DNA of 64,000 nt from an uncultured Clostridia bacterium (GCA_946500295.1 CAMMVF010000008.1:21326-85325), one strand, 5' to 3'; counted from the first letter of the stretch, positions 56,116 to 64,000 are shown. Notes: generated from the letters alone by a model not told the origin. Numbers and translations are program-made.

Positions 56116-57371
56116 TCAACAAGTTCCGGCGATCGGTTTTCACTTCTGGGAAGTCCATACATATCGAGTGCGTCCAAGAACGGATCCGGATCAAACTCCT
56201 CCACAGTATATACGCCAGGCTTATTCCAGCGTCCGGTCAGGAGCATCAGAGCGCCGCACATAGCGGGCACACCTGTGGTGTAACTGATCGCCTGGCTTCC
56301 AACCTCTCGGTAGCATTCCTGATGGTCGCATACATTATAGATGTAATACGTTTTTTCCTTACCGTCTTTTTTCCCCGTGAAAATACAGCCGATGTTGGTC
56401 TTTCCTTTTGTACGAGAACCAAGGCTAGCCGGATCAGGCAGAAGCGCCTTCAGAAACTTTATTGGTACAATCTGATGACCTTCAAATTCAACCGGGGTGG
56501 TGGACAGCATGCCCACATCCTCCAAACAGCGCATATGGTCAAGGTAGCTCTGCCCGAATGTCATGAAGAAACGTATGCGTTTTACATGAGGAATATTCAG
56601 AGCCAAACTCTCGATTTCCTCATGATGAAGCAGATACATATCTTTGTGCCCAACCTGGTCAAAGTCATATTCACGCTTGATACTCATGGCAGGAATCTCG
56701 ACCCAATTACCATTCTCCCAATAGCTGCCGGGGGCGGAAACCTCTCGAAGGTTGACCTCGGGATTAAAGTTGGTGGCAAAAGCATATCCATGATCTCCGC
56801 CGTTGCAATCCAGTATGTCAATGGTATCAATGGTGTCAAATTCATGCTTTTGCGCATAGGCACAGTACGCCTGAGTCACGCCGGGGTCAAAACCACAGCC
56901 TAAAAGGGCTGTAAGACCGGCATCTTCAAATTTTTTGCGATAGGCCCATTGCCAGCTGTAATCAAAATAAGCTGAAAAACCGGCTTCCTTGCAGCGCTTT
57001 TCATAAATAGCTCGCCATTTCGGGTCATCCGTATCCTCAGGTTCGTAATTGGCTGTATCCATGTAGTTTACGCCGCAGGTCAAACATGCGTCCATAATTG
57101 TTAAATCCTGGTAGGGGAGAGCAATGTTCATCACCAAGTCGGGCTTATAATCGTTAATCAGATCAATTACTTGTTGTACATCATCTGCATTTACCTGGGC
57201 GGTTGATATTTTGGTTTTAGTCTTAGGCGCCAATTCAGCTGCCAGCTTATCACATTTGGATTTAGTACGGCTGGCAATACAAAGCTCGGTAAAAACCTCG
57301 CTTACTTGGCAGCATTTATGAATGGCGACGGAGGCAACGCCTCCACAGCCTATTACAAGTACCTTACTCAT
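56112..57371 (-). CDS. Carboxyspermidine dehydrogenase (saccharopine dehydrogenase-like)
   Basis: NADPH-dependent reductive condensation of aspartate semialdehyde with putrescine (or diaminopropane). Rossmann motif VLVIGCGGVASVAIHK at the start, then ALLGCGFDPGVTQAY and DILDCNGGDHGYAFATN. 419 aa is the CASDH/CANSDH length. Overlap with nspC by 4 bp and the family pairing support this over lysine metabolism. Confidence 0.88.
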   Translation of the reverse strand: MSKVLVIGCGGVASVAIHKCCQVSEVFTELCIASRTKSKCDKLAAELAPKTKTKISTAQVNADDVQQVIDLINDYKPDLVMNIALPYQDLTIMDACLTCGVNYMDTANYEPEDTDDPKWRAIYEKRCKEAGFSAYFDYSWQWAYRKKFEDAGLTALLGCGFDPGVTQAYCAYAQKHEFDTIDTIDILDCNGGDHGYAFATNFNPEVNLREVSAPGSYWENGNWVEIPAMSIKREYDFDQVGHKDMYLLHHEEIESLALNIPHVKRIRFFMTFGQSYLDHMRCLEDVGMLSTTPVEFEGHQIVPIKFLKALLPDPASLGSRTKGKTNIGCIFTGKKDGKEKTYYIYNVCDHQECYREVGSQAISYTTGVPAMCGALMLLTGRWNKPGVYTVEEFDPDPFLDALDMYGLPRSENRSPELVE

Positions 57372-57385
57372 TTTTACACGCTCCT

Positions 57386-58255
57386 TTATGAATGATTTTG
57401 TTTATATAATGCCAGAATTAACTCTCGTAACACTTTACAAGCAGTTGCGGTGGAGACACCGCTGCTGTCCAATGACGGAGCCAGTTCATTGATATCGGCT
57501 CCGATTATATTAGCGGTACAAACCATACGGATCGCCTTAAGCAGCTGAATAAAACTAACCCCGCCTGCCTCCGGAGTACCGGTACCGGGAAATGCAGAGG
57601 GATCCAGGCAGTCCAGATCAATAGTAAAGTAAACGGGCGTTTTCTGCTTGCGAAGGGTACAGACAGTTTGTTCTAAGCCCTCAAAACTGAATGGATGAAG
57701 TTCCGTGTGGTTTTTGGCAAACTGAAATTCCTCCCGATCTCCGCTGCGGATACAGAACTGATGAATACGTCCGTCGCCCAGCAGTTCATGACACCGCCGT
57801 AGCACGCAGGCATGGCTGAGTTTTGCGCCAAGATAATCGTCTCGCAGATCCGCATGGGCATCAAAATGAATAATATGCAATCCGGGATATTTTTTTACAG
57901 CGGCTCGTACTGCGCCCAAAGTTACCAGGTGTTCTCCGCCCAATAGCAGGGGGAATTTGCGGTCATGCAAAATTTCGTCTGCTCGGCTTTCAATATCGTC
58001 TAAAGCAGCCTGTGCACTTCCAAAGCATAGTTCCATGTCTCCGCTGTCAAAAACGGCACATTCAAGTAAATCGGCGTCTTGATATGGGCTGTAAGTTTCC
58101 AATCCGAAACTTTCGTGACGAATGGCGGAAGGACCGAATCGTGCTCCGGGTCGAAAACTGGTGGTTGAATCAAAAGGTGCTCCGTATAGTACGATACGAG
58201 CGTCACAGTATTCGGCATCGCAGCCAATAAAGGTTTCTATGTTGGGTTTGAGCAT
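57386..58255 (-). CDS. speB: Agmatinase
   Basis: Mn-dependent ureohydrolase, agmatine to putrescine plus urea. Metal motifs GGEHLVT, HFDAHADLRDD and TIDLDCLDPSAFPGTGTPE are all intact. Follows spermidine synthase by 3 bases, so co-translated. Confidence 0.93.
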   Translation of the reverse strand: MLKPNIETFIGCDAEYCDARIVLYGAPFDSTTSFRPGARFGPSAIRHESFGLETYSPYQDADLLECAVFDSGDMELCFGSAQAALDDIESRADEILHDRKFPLLLGGEHLVTLGAVRAAVKKYPGLHIIHFDAHADLRDDYLGAKLSHACVLRRCHELLGDGRIHQFCIRSGDREEFQFAKNHTELHPFSFEGLEQTVCTLRKQKTPVYFTIDLDCLDPSAFPGTGTPEAGGVSFIQLLKAIRMVCTANIIGADINELAPSLDSSGVSTATACKVLRELILALYKQNHS

Positions 58256-58258
58256 GAT

Positions 58259-59113
58259 TTATTTTTCCACCTCTTCAAGCATTTCTTCAAGAAACGCAGG
58301 CAGCCAGAATGCTCCTACGTGAAGTCTGGTTGTGTAGTAACGTGTATGCAGATTCAGGGCGTTCCACGCTTCAGCGTTTACGTCATCAATGGGATGGTAT
58401 TTTTTACTGGCAAATCCAAACGTCCAGTAGCCGGCGGCATAGGTAGGAATATGAGCCTGATAAACTCGACTGATGGGAAAGGTGCTGACAATGCGTTTAT
58501 GACTGCGCTGCATAGCATTGGCATCCTCAGCGTAAAAGGGACTTCCTTGCTGATTAACCATGATTCCGTCTTTCCGCAGTGCATTATAGCAGTTTCCATA
58601 AAACTCTCGGGTAAACAATCCCTCTGATGGACCGAAGGGGTCGGTAGAGTCAACTATAATCAGATCATATGAAGCCTCGCAACGGCGGATAAATTTAAGA
58701 GCGTTTTCAAAATAAATATGCACTCTGCGGTCATCCATTCTACAGGCATTGCTTGGCAAATAAGTGCGACAAGCTTCCACTACTTGGGGATCCATTTCCA
58801 CAAGATCAATGCGCTTTATCCGGTCATATCGTGTCAACTCCCGCACTACGCCTCCGTCCCCGGCTCCAATCACAAGAACGTCCGTGATTCCGGGATGTAC
58901 CGCCATTGGCACATGAGTAATCATTTCGTCGTATATAAATTCATCTCTCTCCGTCAGCATCACATTGCCGTCCAGCGTCAGAACGCGACCAAATTCCGGT
59001 GTTTCAAAAATATCAATCCGCTGGTAGTCGCTTTGCTTTGAATACAGGTGTTTGTTTATTCGGATGCTGTGTTTGACATCCGGGGTGTGAAATTCACTAA
59101 ACCACATTTCCAT
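58259..59113 (-). CDS. speE: Spermidine synthase
   Basis: Aminopropyltransferase fold: VLVIGAGDGGVVRELTRY is the SAM-type nucleotide loop, LVEMDPQVVEACR the acidic loop, IIVDSTDPFGPSEGLF the catalytic Asp region. Needs decarboxylated SAM, yet no speD is present in this operon. May work with a speD elsewhere, or have another aminopropyl substrate. Confidence 0.92.
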   Translation of the reverse strand: MEMWFSEFHTPDVKHSIRINKHLYSKQSDYQRIDIFETPEFGRVLTLDGNVMLTERDEFIYDEMITHVPMAVHPGITDVLVIGAGDGGVVRELTRYDRIKRIDLVEMDPQVVEACRTYLPSNACRMDDRRVHIYFENALKFIRRCEASYDLIIVDSTDPFGPSEGLFTREFYGNCYNALRKDGIMVNQQGSPFYAEDANAMQRSHKRIVSTFPISRVYQAHIPTYAAGYWTFGFASKKYHPIDDVNAEAWNALNLHTRYYTTRLHVGAFWLPAFLEEMLEEVEK

Positions 59114-59127
59114 TTTATCACCGCCTG

Positions 59128-60582
59128 TTATGCTAATACGTTTAACTGCTTTAGTTCAGGGTCTTCAGGTCCGGTCATACTGCAGCCTTTTTTCTTCGCG
59201 TACTGAATATGTTCCAATATTTCCGCCGTAATGCGTTCCCCCGGAGCCAAAATAGGAATCCCGGGAGGATAGCACATGACGAACTCACTGCACACACGTC
59301 CTTCGCTTTCCTCCAAAGGCAGGCTGATTTTATCAGCGTAAAATGCCTCTTGTGGACTGGTAACCACTTCGGGATCAATGTATTCCTGACTTAGCAGTCC
59401 GGTTCCGTCTTTTTGATAGCGGCGACGGATTTCAGCTAGCGCACTGACCAATCGCTCCAGTTCCTGAGGACGATCTCCCATTGAAAGATACGTCAGGATA
59501 TTTCCGATATCTCCAAACTCGATCTGAATGTCATATTCATCTCTCAAAATATCGTACACCTCGATACCGGCAAGTCCAATATCCAAAGTGTGCACGCTCA
59601 ATTTTGTAGTGTCAAAATCAAAAACTGAATTTCCGTTCATCAGTTCCCTACCAAAGGCATAGTAACCGCCTACGGCGTTGATTTCATGACGAGCATACTC
59701 GGCCATATCAGCCACCTGATGAAACACTTTACGCCCTCGCAGCGCCAGGTTCCGTCGGCTGATGTCCAAGCTTGACATCAGCAGGTAGCTGCCTGATGTA
59801 GTCTGGGTCAGATTGATGATCTGCCGTACATAGCCTGCATGAACATTGGGTCCAACCAATAAAAGGCTGGATTGGGTTAAGCTCCCGCCGCTTTTGTGCA
59901 TGGACACGGCAGCCATATCAGCCCCTGCAGCCATAGCAGACACAGGCAGACCATTGCCAAAGTAAAAATGAGTTCCATGAGCCTCATCTACCAAACAGCG
60001 CATACCGGCTTCGTGAGCCATTTTTACAATCGCCCTCAGATCACTGCAAATACCGTAATACGTGGGATTATTCACCAATACCGCCACTGCGTTGGGGTGT
60101 TCGGAGATAGCCTTAGCTACCTGCTCACGCTGCATTCCCAGGGAGATACCAAGTCGATGATTCACTTCAGGATTAACATACACCGGGATTGCGCCGCATA
60201 GAACCAAAGCATTAATTACACTCTTATGAACATTTCGCGGCAAGATAATCTCATCTCCGCGTTTGCAGGTGCTCAGCACCATGCTTTGCACGGAACTTGT
60301 GGTGCCGCCCACCATTAAAAAGGCATGAGCTGCTCCGAAAGCATCGGCTGCCAATTCTTCGGCCTCACGAATTACGGAAACCGGATGGCAGAGGTTATCC
60401 AGTGGCTTCATACTGTTAACATCTACGCCAACACACTGTTGACCTAAAAAAGCGGTCAACTCAGGGTTGCCGCGACCACGCTTATGTCCTGGTACGTCAA
60501 ATGGAACGACACGCATTTGACGAAAGGTTTCCAAAGCTTCATATATAGGAGCGCGGTTCTGATCCAGACGAGAACGACTCAT
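59128..60582 (-). CDS. speA: Arginine decarboxylase (Orn/Lys/Arg decarboxylase family)
   Basis: PLP enzyme of the short clostridial/Bacillus SpeA type, arginine to agmatine. PLP lysine in VSMHKSGGSLTQSS (about residue 234); VDEAHGTHFYF and PFDVPGHKRGRGNPEL are signatures. 484 aa from ATG 60582 (MSRSRLDQNRAPI); an upstream TTG is less likely because it lies against the terminator. Specificity for arginine follows from the adjacent agmatinase. First gene of the operon, behind a structured leader. Confidence 0.9.
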   Translation of the reverse strand: MSRSRLDQNRAPIYEALETFRQMRVVPFDVPGHKRGRGNPELTAFLGQQCVGVDVNSMKPLDNLCHPVSVIREAEELAADAFGAAHAFLMVGGTTSSVQSMVLSTCKRGDEIILPRNVHKSVINALVLCGAIPVYVNPEVNHRLGISLGMQREQVAKAISEHPNAVAVLVNNPTYYGICSDLRAIVKMAHEAGMRCLVDEAHGTHFYFGNGLPVSAMAAGADMAAVSMHKSGGSLTQSSLLLVGPNVHAGYVRQIINLTQTTSGSYLLMSSLDISRRNLALRGRKVFHQVADMAEYARHEINAVGGYYAFGRELMNGNSVFDFDTTKLSVHTLDIGLAGIEVYDILRDEYDIQIEFGDIGNILTYLSMGDRPQELERLVSALAEIRRRYQKDGTGLLSQEYIDPEVVTSPQEAFYADKISLPLEESEGRVCSEFVMCYPPGIPILAPGERITAEILEHIQYAKKKGCSMTGPEDPELKQLNVLA

Positions 60583-60622
60583 CTTCAATTTATTTCCCCT
60601 TTCAAAGGTTACTTTCAAAACA

Positions 60623-60660
60623 AAAACGCAAGCTGCGCAGTATGCACAAACTTGCGTTTT
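60623..60660 (-). terminator. Attenuator-type terminator just before speA
   Basis: AAAACGCAAG (60623-60632) and CTTGCGTTTT (60651-60660) pair over 10 bp; on the minus strand the stem is followed by TTTTTGTTTTG, 40 bases before ATG 60582. A terminator inside a leader implies regulated read-through. Confidence 0.85.
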
Positions 60661-60905
60661 ATCCTGAAAAATTTTATTATATAATATTTTCTGATTTAAC
60701 AGCTGTCACGTAAAATCTAACTAAAAAACAGCCTTGCAAAATACAGAAAATAAAAACAGTTTACACAGTTCAGGTATAAAGGAATGATCAGAGTCTAATA
60801 GCAATTATACTTTGCTATTCTTATTGACCATTTCACAAGTCTGCGCTCAGGCGCATTTCGGTTATGAAGTAACCAACTTATAAAATTTGAGCTTTTAACT
60901 CAATC
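60661..60905 (-). other. speA leader, central and hairpin section
   Basis: On the minus strand three small hairpins follow the aptamer-like domain: TTGAG/CTCAA (60887-60903), GGTTA/TAACC (60860-60874) and GCGC-CTGA-GCGC (60843-60854). Then an AT-rich linker with an internal hairpin near AGCAA/TTGCT (about 60805-60820) leads to the terminator. No ORF. Confidence 0.6.
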
Positions 60906-61012
60906 AATAAGGCTGCACAAAGGCCGCCAATCGGCAGTGGACCCGGCTGTCCGTATGACCTTATCTCCCCGACGGAGTGGTCCAGAACAACTGCTTTGAA
61001 AAGACTCTTATC
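60906..61012 (-). ncRNA. Unassigned riboswitch-like domain of the polyamine operon leader
   Basis: Read 5' to 3' on the minus strand the domain is nested. P1a is GATAAG (61007-61012)/CTTATT (60906-60911). P1b is CAAAG (60994-60998)/CTTTG (60918-60922). P2 is TGGACC (60979-60984)/GGGTCCA (60938-60944). Inside P2 there is a CTCC-GTCG-GGGAG hairpin (60965-60978), and a GCC-GATT-GGC hairpin lies between P2 and P1b. It begins about 12 bases after the predicted transcription start. I find no match among the riboswitch consensus sequences I know (lysine, SAM, M-box, cobalamin, T-box, guanidine). Ligand could be a polyamine or arginine (inference). Confidence 0.65.
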
Positions 61013-61029
61013 CTTCCAAAATCATTTAA

Positions 61030-61058
61030 ATTTTATCACAACAAAGTAATTTTGTCAA
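61030..61058 (-). promoter_or_regulatory. Promoter of the polyamine operon
   Basis: TTGACA (61053-61058) and TAAAAT (61030-61035), spacing 17, minus strand. Predicted start near 61,024, giving a 440-base leader. Nothing supported between 61,060 and 61,458 except this upstream AT-rich DNA. Confidence 0.8.
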
Positions 61059-61458
61059 TTTTAATAAAATGAAGATTAGGTAAAATTTAAAAGCTTCATT
61101 TTGAATTTTATATTTCGGCAACTGTTCCTATTACCGCCAATATGGGATTAAGCAATTTTACTGTTTTTTCTTAGTTTGTTTTCGATATAGAAGCATATTC
61201 ATTACAACTTAAAAAGTCCTCCATCGTATGCACGAATGGTATAGGTTGAGCGCATGAATGGCTATTCAAAAATTCGTAAAACTTGATATAATAAATATGT
61301 ATAATATATTCTGGCAATATGATAATTATATGTGACTATACATTATAATGCTTTTTGCATTTCTCTCAAATACAAAATATTTTACAACTATGATGATTTG
61401 GCTTCTGCGTTTGTGTGCCTGTTTGATACTTTTTCACTTTTTTAAAGGAGGCGATTAC

Positions 61459-61569
61459 TTGCGTATTGCCATTTGTGACGATGATAGAGCTGAACAGCAA
61501 CAATTAATTCGCGCCCTGCACGGCTGGGATCCAACGAGAAATCCGGAGTGTTTTACAGACGGTGCATAG
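61459..61569 (+). pseudogene. Truncated LytTR-type response regulator
   Basis: TTG 61459 behind AAAGGAGGCG encodes LRIAICDDDRAEQQQLIRAL, the start of an AgrA/LytR receiver domain with the acidic DDD. After 36 codons the frame stops at TAG, exactly where IS110-type sequence begins. The remaining receiver and LytTR domain are gone. Confidence 0.8.
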
Positions 61570-61763
61570 AGCGCACTGAGCGAGCAGCGGCTTGATGTAA
61601 GCACCTGCCCGGCTGATTCTGGTGGTTTTCTTCTTCCCGGCACTCTCGTTGTTCTGCGGCGTAAGCCCAGCCCAGGAGCAGAGATGCTTAGAGGTGGGAA
61701 ACACGGACATATCCACTCCGATTTCAGAAATGATACCGATGCGGCAGATAATTCCATGAAACA
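61562..61763 (-). pseudogene. IS110-family transposase remnant
   Basis: The minus strand encodes SKHLCSWAGLTPQNNESAGK, then KKTTRISRAGAYIKPLLAQC, the conserved C-terminal (IS116/IS110/IS902) domain of IS110 transposases. Start and catalytic DEDD part are absent. Fused to the truncated regulator, so insertion followed by deletion is likely. Confidence 0.8.
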
Positions 61764-61927
61764 ATAGAACAAAGAGAAATCATAAGCGCGTTAATGGAAT
61801 AATATACTGACCTACAGAACAGAAGGTTTTCTATTCTAACAAAACGTACTCACTTTGTGAGGTTGGTCGTAGGAATAGAATAATTAATCAACTTTGATAT
61901 TATCATCTTCAAGTGGAGAAAAAAGTT

Positions 61928-61965
61928 AAGACCACACAATTGGCTAAAACCTCTTGTGTGGTCTT
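61928..61965 (-). terminator. Terminator of the hydrolase gene
   Basis: AAGACCACACAA (61928-61939) and TTGTGTGGTCTT (61954-61965), 12 bp perfect; minus strand continues AACTTTTTTC. Confidence 0.85.
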
Positions 61966-61983
61966 CTTGTATGACGATTCTGT

Positions 61984-62973
61984 TTATTGCATTGCATTAC
62001 GGAAGAACTCTACCATTTTATCAAACGGAATCACGTCTATCTTATCGTATAGATCGGTATGTACTGCGCCCGGAATAATCATCAGTTCTTTATTGTCAGC
62101 ATAAGGATTGTTATTAACCATATTAGCAAAAGCATCCTTGCTAAAATAGCAGGAATGAGCTTTTTCTCCGTGTATTACCAGAACAGCGCTGCGAATCTCG
62201 TTGCTGTATTGAAGAATAGGCTGATTCATAAAGGACATACATCCGATGACATTCCAGCCGCCATTTGAATTTAGAGAACGTTCGTGATATCCGCGTTCAG
62301 TTTTGTAGTAGTCGTGGTAGTCCTTAACAAAGAAGGGGGCATCCTCAGGTACCGGGTCAACAACACCGCCACCGAGGGCGTAGCTTCCATTTTTATAATC
62401 TTCAATTCTCTGTGCATTTAAGGCGGCTTTCTTGTCATAGCGAGCTTTCTCGCTGTCTTCTGCGTCAAAATACCCATTTGCATTAACACGGGTCATATCG
62501 TACATAGTTGATGCCACTGTTGCTTTAATCCTAGTGTCAATAGCAGCCACATTCAGTGCCATGCCACCCCAGCCGCAGATTCCGATGATACCGATTTTCT
62601 TGGGATCAACATTATCCTGTACAGATAGAAAGTCAACTGCCGCTTGAAAATCCTCAGTATTGATATCCGGGGAAGCCATATAGCGAGGAGTACCGCCGCT
62701 TTCTCCGGTGAAGGACGGATCAAAAGCAATAGTCAAAAATCCACGTTCTGCCATAGTTTGTGCGTATAGACCGGCGGCCTGCTCTTTTACAGCGCCAAAA
62801 GGACCACAGACTGCGATAGCCGACAATTTACCAACCACATTTTTGGGTTCATAAAGATCAGCAGCAAGAGTAATACCATAGCGATTGTGAAAGGTTACCT
62901 TTCGATGGTTTACCTTATCGCTTTGTGGAAAAGTCTTATCCCATTCTTCTGTTAAAATTAATTTTTCTTCCAT
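61984..62973 (-). CDS. Alpha/beta hydrolase with Cys nucleophile, 329 aa
   Basis: Dienelactone-hydrolase-like fold. The nucleophile elbow reads IGICGWGGMAL (about residue 130), with Cys where Ser is usual. His near the end is in IPGAVHTDLYD and the acid is probably in the LVIHGEKAHS region. Cys-type members of this group are known, so the enzyme is probably active, substrate unknown. Encoded just after a small helical protein, same direction. Confidence 0.82.
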   Translation of the reverse strand: MEEKLILTEEWDKTFPQSDKVNHRKVTFHNRYGITLAADLYEPKNVVGKLSAIAVCGPFGAVKEQAAGLYAQTMAERGFLTIAFDPSFTGESGGTPRYMASPDINTEDFQAAVDFLSVQDNVDPKKIGIIGICGWGGMALNVAAIDTRIKATVASTMYDMTRVNANGYFDAEDSEKARYDKKAALNAQRIEDYKNGSYALGGGVVDPVPEDAPFFVKDYHDYYKTERGYHERSLNSNGGWNVIGCMSFMNQPILQYSNEIRSAVLVIHGEKAHSCYFSKDAFANMVNNNPYADNKELMIIPGAVHTDLYDKIDVIPFDKMVEFFRNAMQ

Positions 62974-62994
62974 TTTTGATTCCTCCGTTCACTT

Positions 62995-63228
62995 TTAGTC
63001 TTCTTTCTGCATGAAATAAACCATATGATCTAAACAGTCGATTTTGTATTGATCCTGATGCAGCTTCTCTAAGAGTGAAGTTCTGTGCCGGGATAACAGC
63101 CGATACTGTTCTTTGCGTTTCCTTTTTTGCTCCAGTTCAAGGAACTGTGCAATCAGGGCAGCATCACATCCGGCATCGGTTAGATTCCTTCGTATTCTAA
63201 AAATACGGTCACTTGTGATTGTACCCAT
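62995..63228 (-). CDS. Small helical protein resembling a MerR dimerisation segment, 77 aa
   Basis: ATG 63228 behind GGAGG. RIRRNLTDAGCDAALIAQFL, then a coiled segment (LLSRHRTSLLEKLHQDQYKI) and YFMQKED, as in the C-terminal helix of MerR-type regulators, but with no HTH. Either a stand-alone regulator partner or a remnant kept with the hydrolase. Ends 21 bases before the hydrolase start. Confidence 0.65.
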   Translation of the reverse strand: MGTITSDRIFRIRRNLTDAGCDAALIAQFLELEQKRKRKEQYRLLSRHRTSLLEKLHQDQYKIDCLDHMVYFMQKED

Positions 63229-63303
63229 CCGGCATTACCTCCTTGTTATCTTTATTGTATTCCTTTGTTTGTAAAATAGCAAATACTTTATTTTTATTAC
63301 ATG

Positions 63304-63322
63304 TTATGCTTTAGAGGCATAA
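63304..63322. promoter_or_regulatory. Inverted repeat upstream of the hydrolase operon
   Basis: TTATGC-TTTAGAG-GCATAA (63304-63322), 76 bases upstream of ATG 63228. Possible operator. The rest of 63,229-63,431 is AT-rich without a gene. Confidence 0.45.
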
Positions 63323-63431
63323 GTTGATAGCAATAATTTTATTTATACATATAAAAAGCATACTGAAATTTGGCATTAATATAATTTCTGATATACAGCT
63401 ACACTGACATTGTGGTGTCCTAAACTTTGGA

Positions 63432-63602
63432 ATATAACCGAGTCGTCGATATCACCCGCCTCTGTAGGTGGCGTGGGACATTCAGTCTTTCAGTGAGGTT
63501 TAATTTCTCACCGAAACACTGATGAGCAAAGCTCCCCGGCGACGGTTGCTATCTTCGCCGACGTGATCAAACGGGCTTGTCACTCAGGCGAAGATTTAAA
63601 TA
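63432..63602. repeat. Dispersed structured repeat, long copy
   Basis: Same ends as the 52,123-52,200 copy plus about 90 internal bases. Stems visible: TTCAGTGAG/CTCACCGAA (63,497-63,520 region) and TTCGCC/GGCGAA enclosing GTGA/TCAC (63,554-63,592). The pairing bases differ from the short copy, hinting at RNA structure rather than simple DNA repeat. Confidence 0.75.
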
Positions 63603-63605
63603 CAA

Positions 63606-63644
63606 TCCGGTTGTGTAGGCTATTGCTCAGCTTACACAACCGGA
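63606..63644. terminator. Strong hairpin after the long repeat copy
   Basis: TCCGGTTGTGTA (63606-63617) and TACACAACCGGA (63633-63644), 12 bp perfect, loop 15. No T-run follows directly, so it may be part of the same RNA structure as the repeat. Confidence 0.6.
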
Positions 63645-63758
63645 CATAATTCTGTATTAAGTCGTTTTTAGAAAGATAAATAGAATTCAAAACTCAGTTT
63701 TACATATTAACTTTAAGTTGAATAATGATAACATCTTATATTATACTCAAGCTAACAC

Positions 63759-63944
63759 TTATTTCTTTTTAAGTTCGGCAATCGCACCGTAGTGTAGGAT
63801 ATTAAATTCAGAAGGTGCAATTTCAGAAAGCAATTTTATATGTTCTTGCGCCCATGCATTAATTTTTACGTTTGAAAGTGAAGCACCGATTCCCCTGCAA
63901 GCTTTTATACGACCATGCCAACTTTCACGAGTGAAGTGTACGCT
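63759..63944 (-). pseudogene. C-terminal fragment of a class I SAM methyltransferase
   Basis: Minus-strand frame ends RESWHGRIKACRGIGASLS, ..LLSEIAPSEFNILHYGAIAEL, then KKK and TAA 63759, the typical tail of a widespread methyltransferase family. An in-frame TAG at 63,945 cuts off everything upstream, so only 61 codons remain. Confidence 0.75.
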
Positions 63945-64000
63945 CTATAGTGGCTCAGTTGTCAAGACAAAAATCTAAGATTTTTATAATGAACTGATAT

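Noticed and set aside
56022..56903. Long plus-strand open frame (293 codons) opposite the carboxyspermidine dehydrogenase gene
   Set aside because: No recognisable domain, antisense to a well-conserved enzyme gene with clear motifs and operon position; a codon-bias shadow.
60906..61012. Known lysine, T-box, M-box, SAM or cobalamin element before speA
   Set aside because: The hallmark consensus bases of each (for example GGGTGGNACCGCG of T-boxes) are not present on either strand.

Overview
The window is low-GC, AT-biased DNA of a Gram-positive gut-type bacterium, most likely a clostridial member of the Ruminococcus/Oscillospiraceae group. The reasons are the Shine-Dalgarno usage (AGGAGG with many TTG/GTG starts), SpoVG-like proteins, a class C sortase pilus, a preQ1-I riboswitch-controlled queuosine operon with a type I QueF, and a carboxyspermidine-type polyamine operon. 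The genus is inferred, not proven.

Positions 1 to about 48,764 are the right-hand part of an integrative conjugative element (ICE); its left end lies outside the window. The right boundary is set by a tyrosine integrase (47,708-48,694) followed by the 3' half of a tRNA-Arg(TCT) gene (48,720-48,764). Nearly all ICE genes lie on the minus strand. From right to left there are: (a) 42.2-47.6 kb, AT-rich accessory genes of mostly unknown function, including a VapD-like RNase with a partner, separated by a recurring short palindrome; (b) 31.4-42 kb, a cell-surface block with a four-repeat Ig-like secreted protein, a 1658-residue thioester adhesin, a major pilin, a class C sortase and a small LPXTG-like protein; (c) 25.5-30.7 kb, parA and parB split by an inserted five-gene membrane/lipoprotein cassette; (d) 17.3-25.5 kb, SSB, a regulator, an oriT candidate, MobC, a MOBP relaxase, an ArdC-like anti-restriction protein and two proteins sharing its C-terminal module, and a double-SpoVG protein; (e) 8.4-17.2 kb, the type IV secretion core (VirD4, pilin-like protein, VirB6-like, PrgI, VirB4) with a pseudo-receiver/Ig membrane protein; (f) 7.5-8.4 kb, a plus-strand RelB/RelE toxin-antitoxin island; (g) 1-7.4 kb, TopB, a TOPRIM primase, and a replication-type HTH gene whose first 248 bp are duplicated around a three-gene cassette.

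Positions 48,765 to 64,000 are chromosomal. A consensus promoter and preQ1-I riboswitch with terminator drive queD-queE-folE-queC-queF (GTP to preQ1). feoAB (ferrous iron uptake) follows. A convergent minus-strand operon, speA-speE-speB-carboxyspermidine dehydrogenase-nspC, makes putrescine and spermidine from arginine. Its long leader starts at a consensus promoter, folds into a nested multi-stem structure and ends in an intrinsic terminator just before speA, which looks like an unassigned riboswitch. The last 2.5 kb is decayed: a truncated LytTR-type regulator joined to an IS110 remnant, a Cys-nucleophile alpha/beta hydrolase with a small partner, a second copy of a structured repeat also found upstream of feoA, and a methyltransferase fragment.

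Best candidates for something undescribed: the speA leader RNA; the palindrome family scattered through the ICE, including in frame inside virB4; the C-terminal module shared by three transfer-region proteins; and the two unknown multi-gene cassettes (1.9-3.5 kb, between duplicated rep fragments; 27.1-30.0 kb, between parA and parB).
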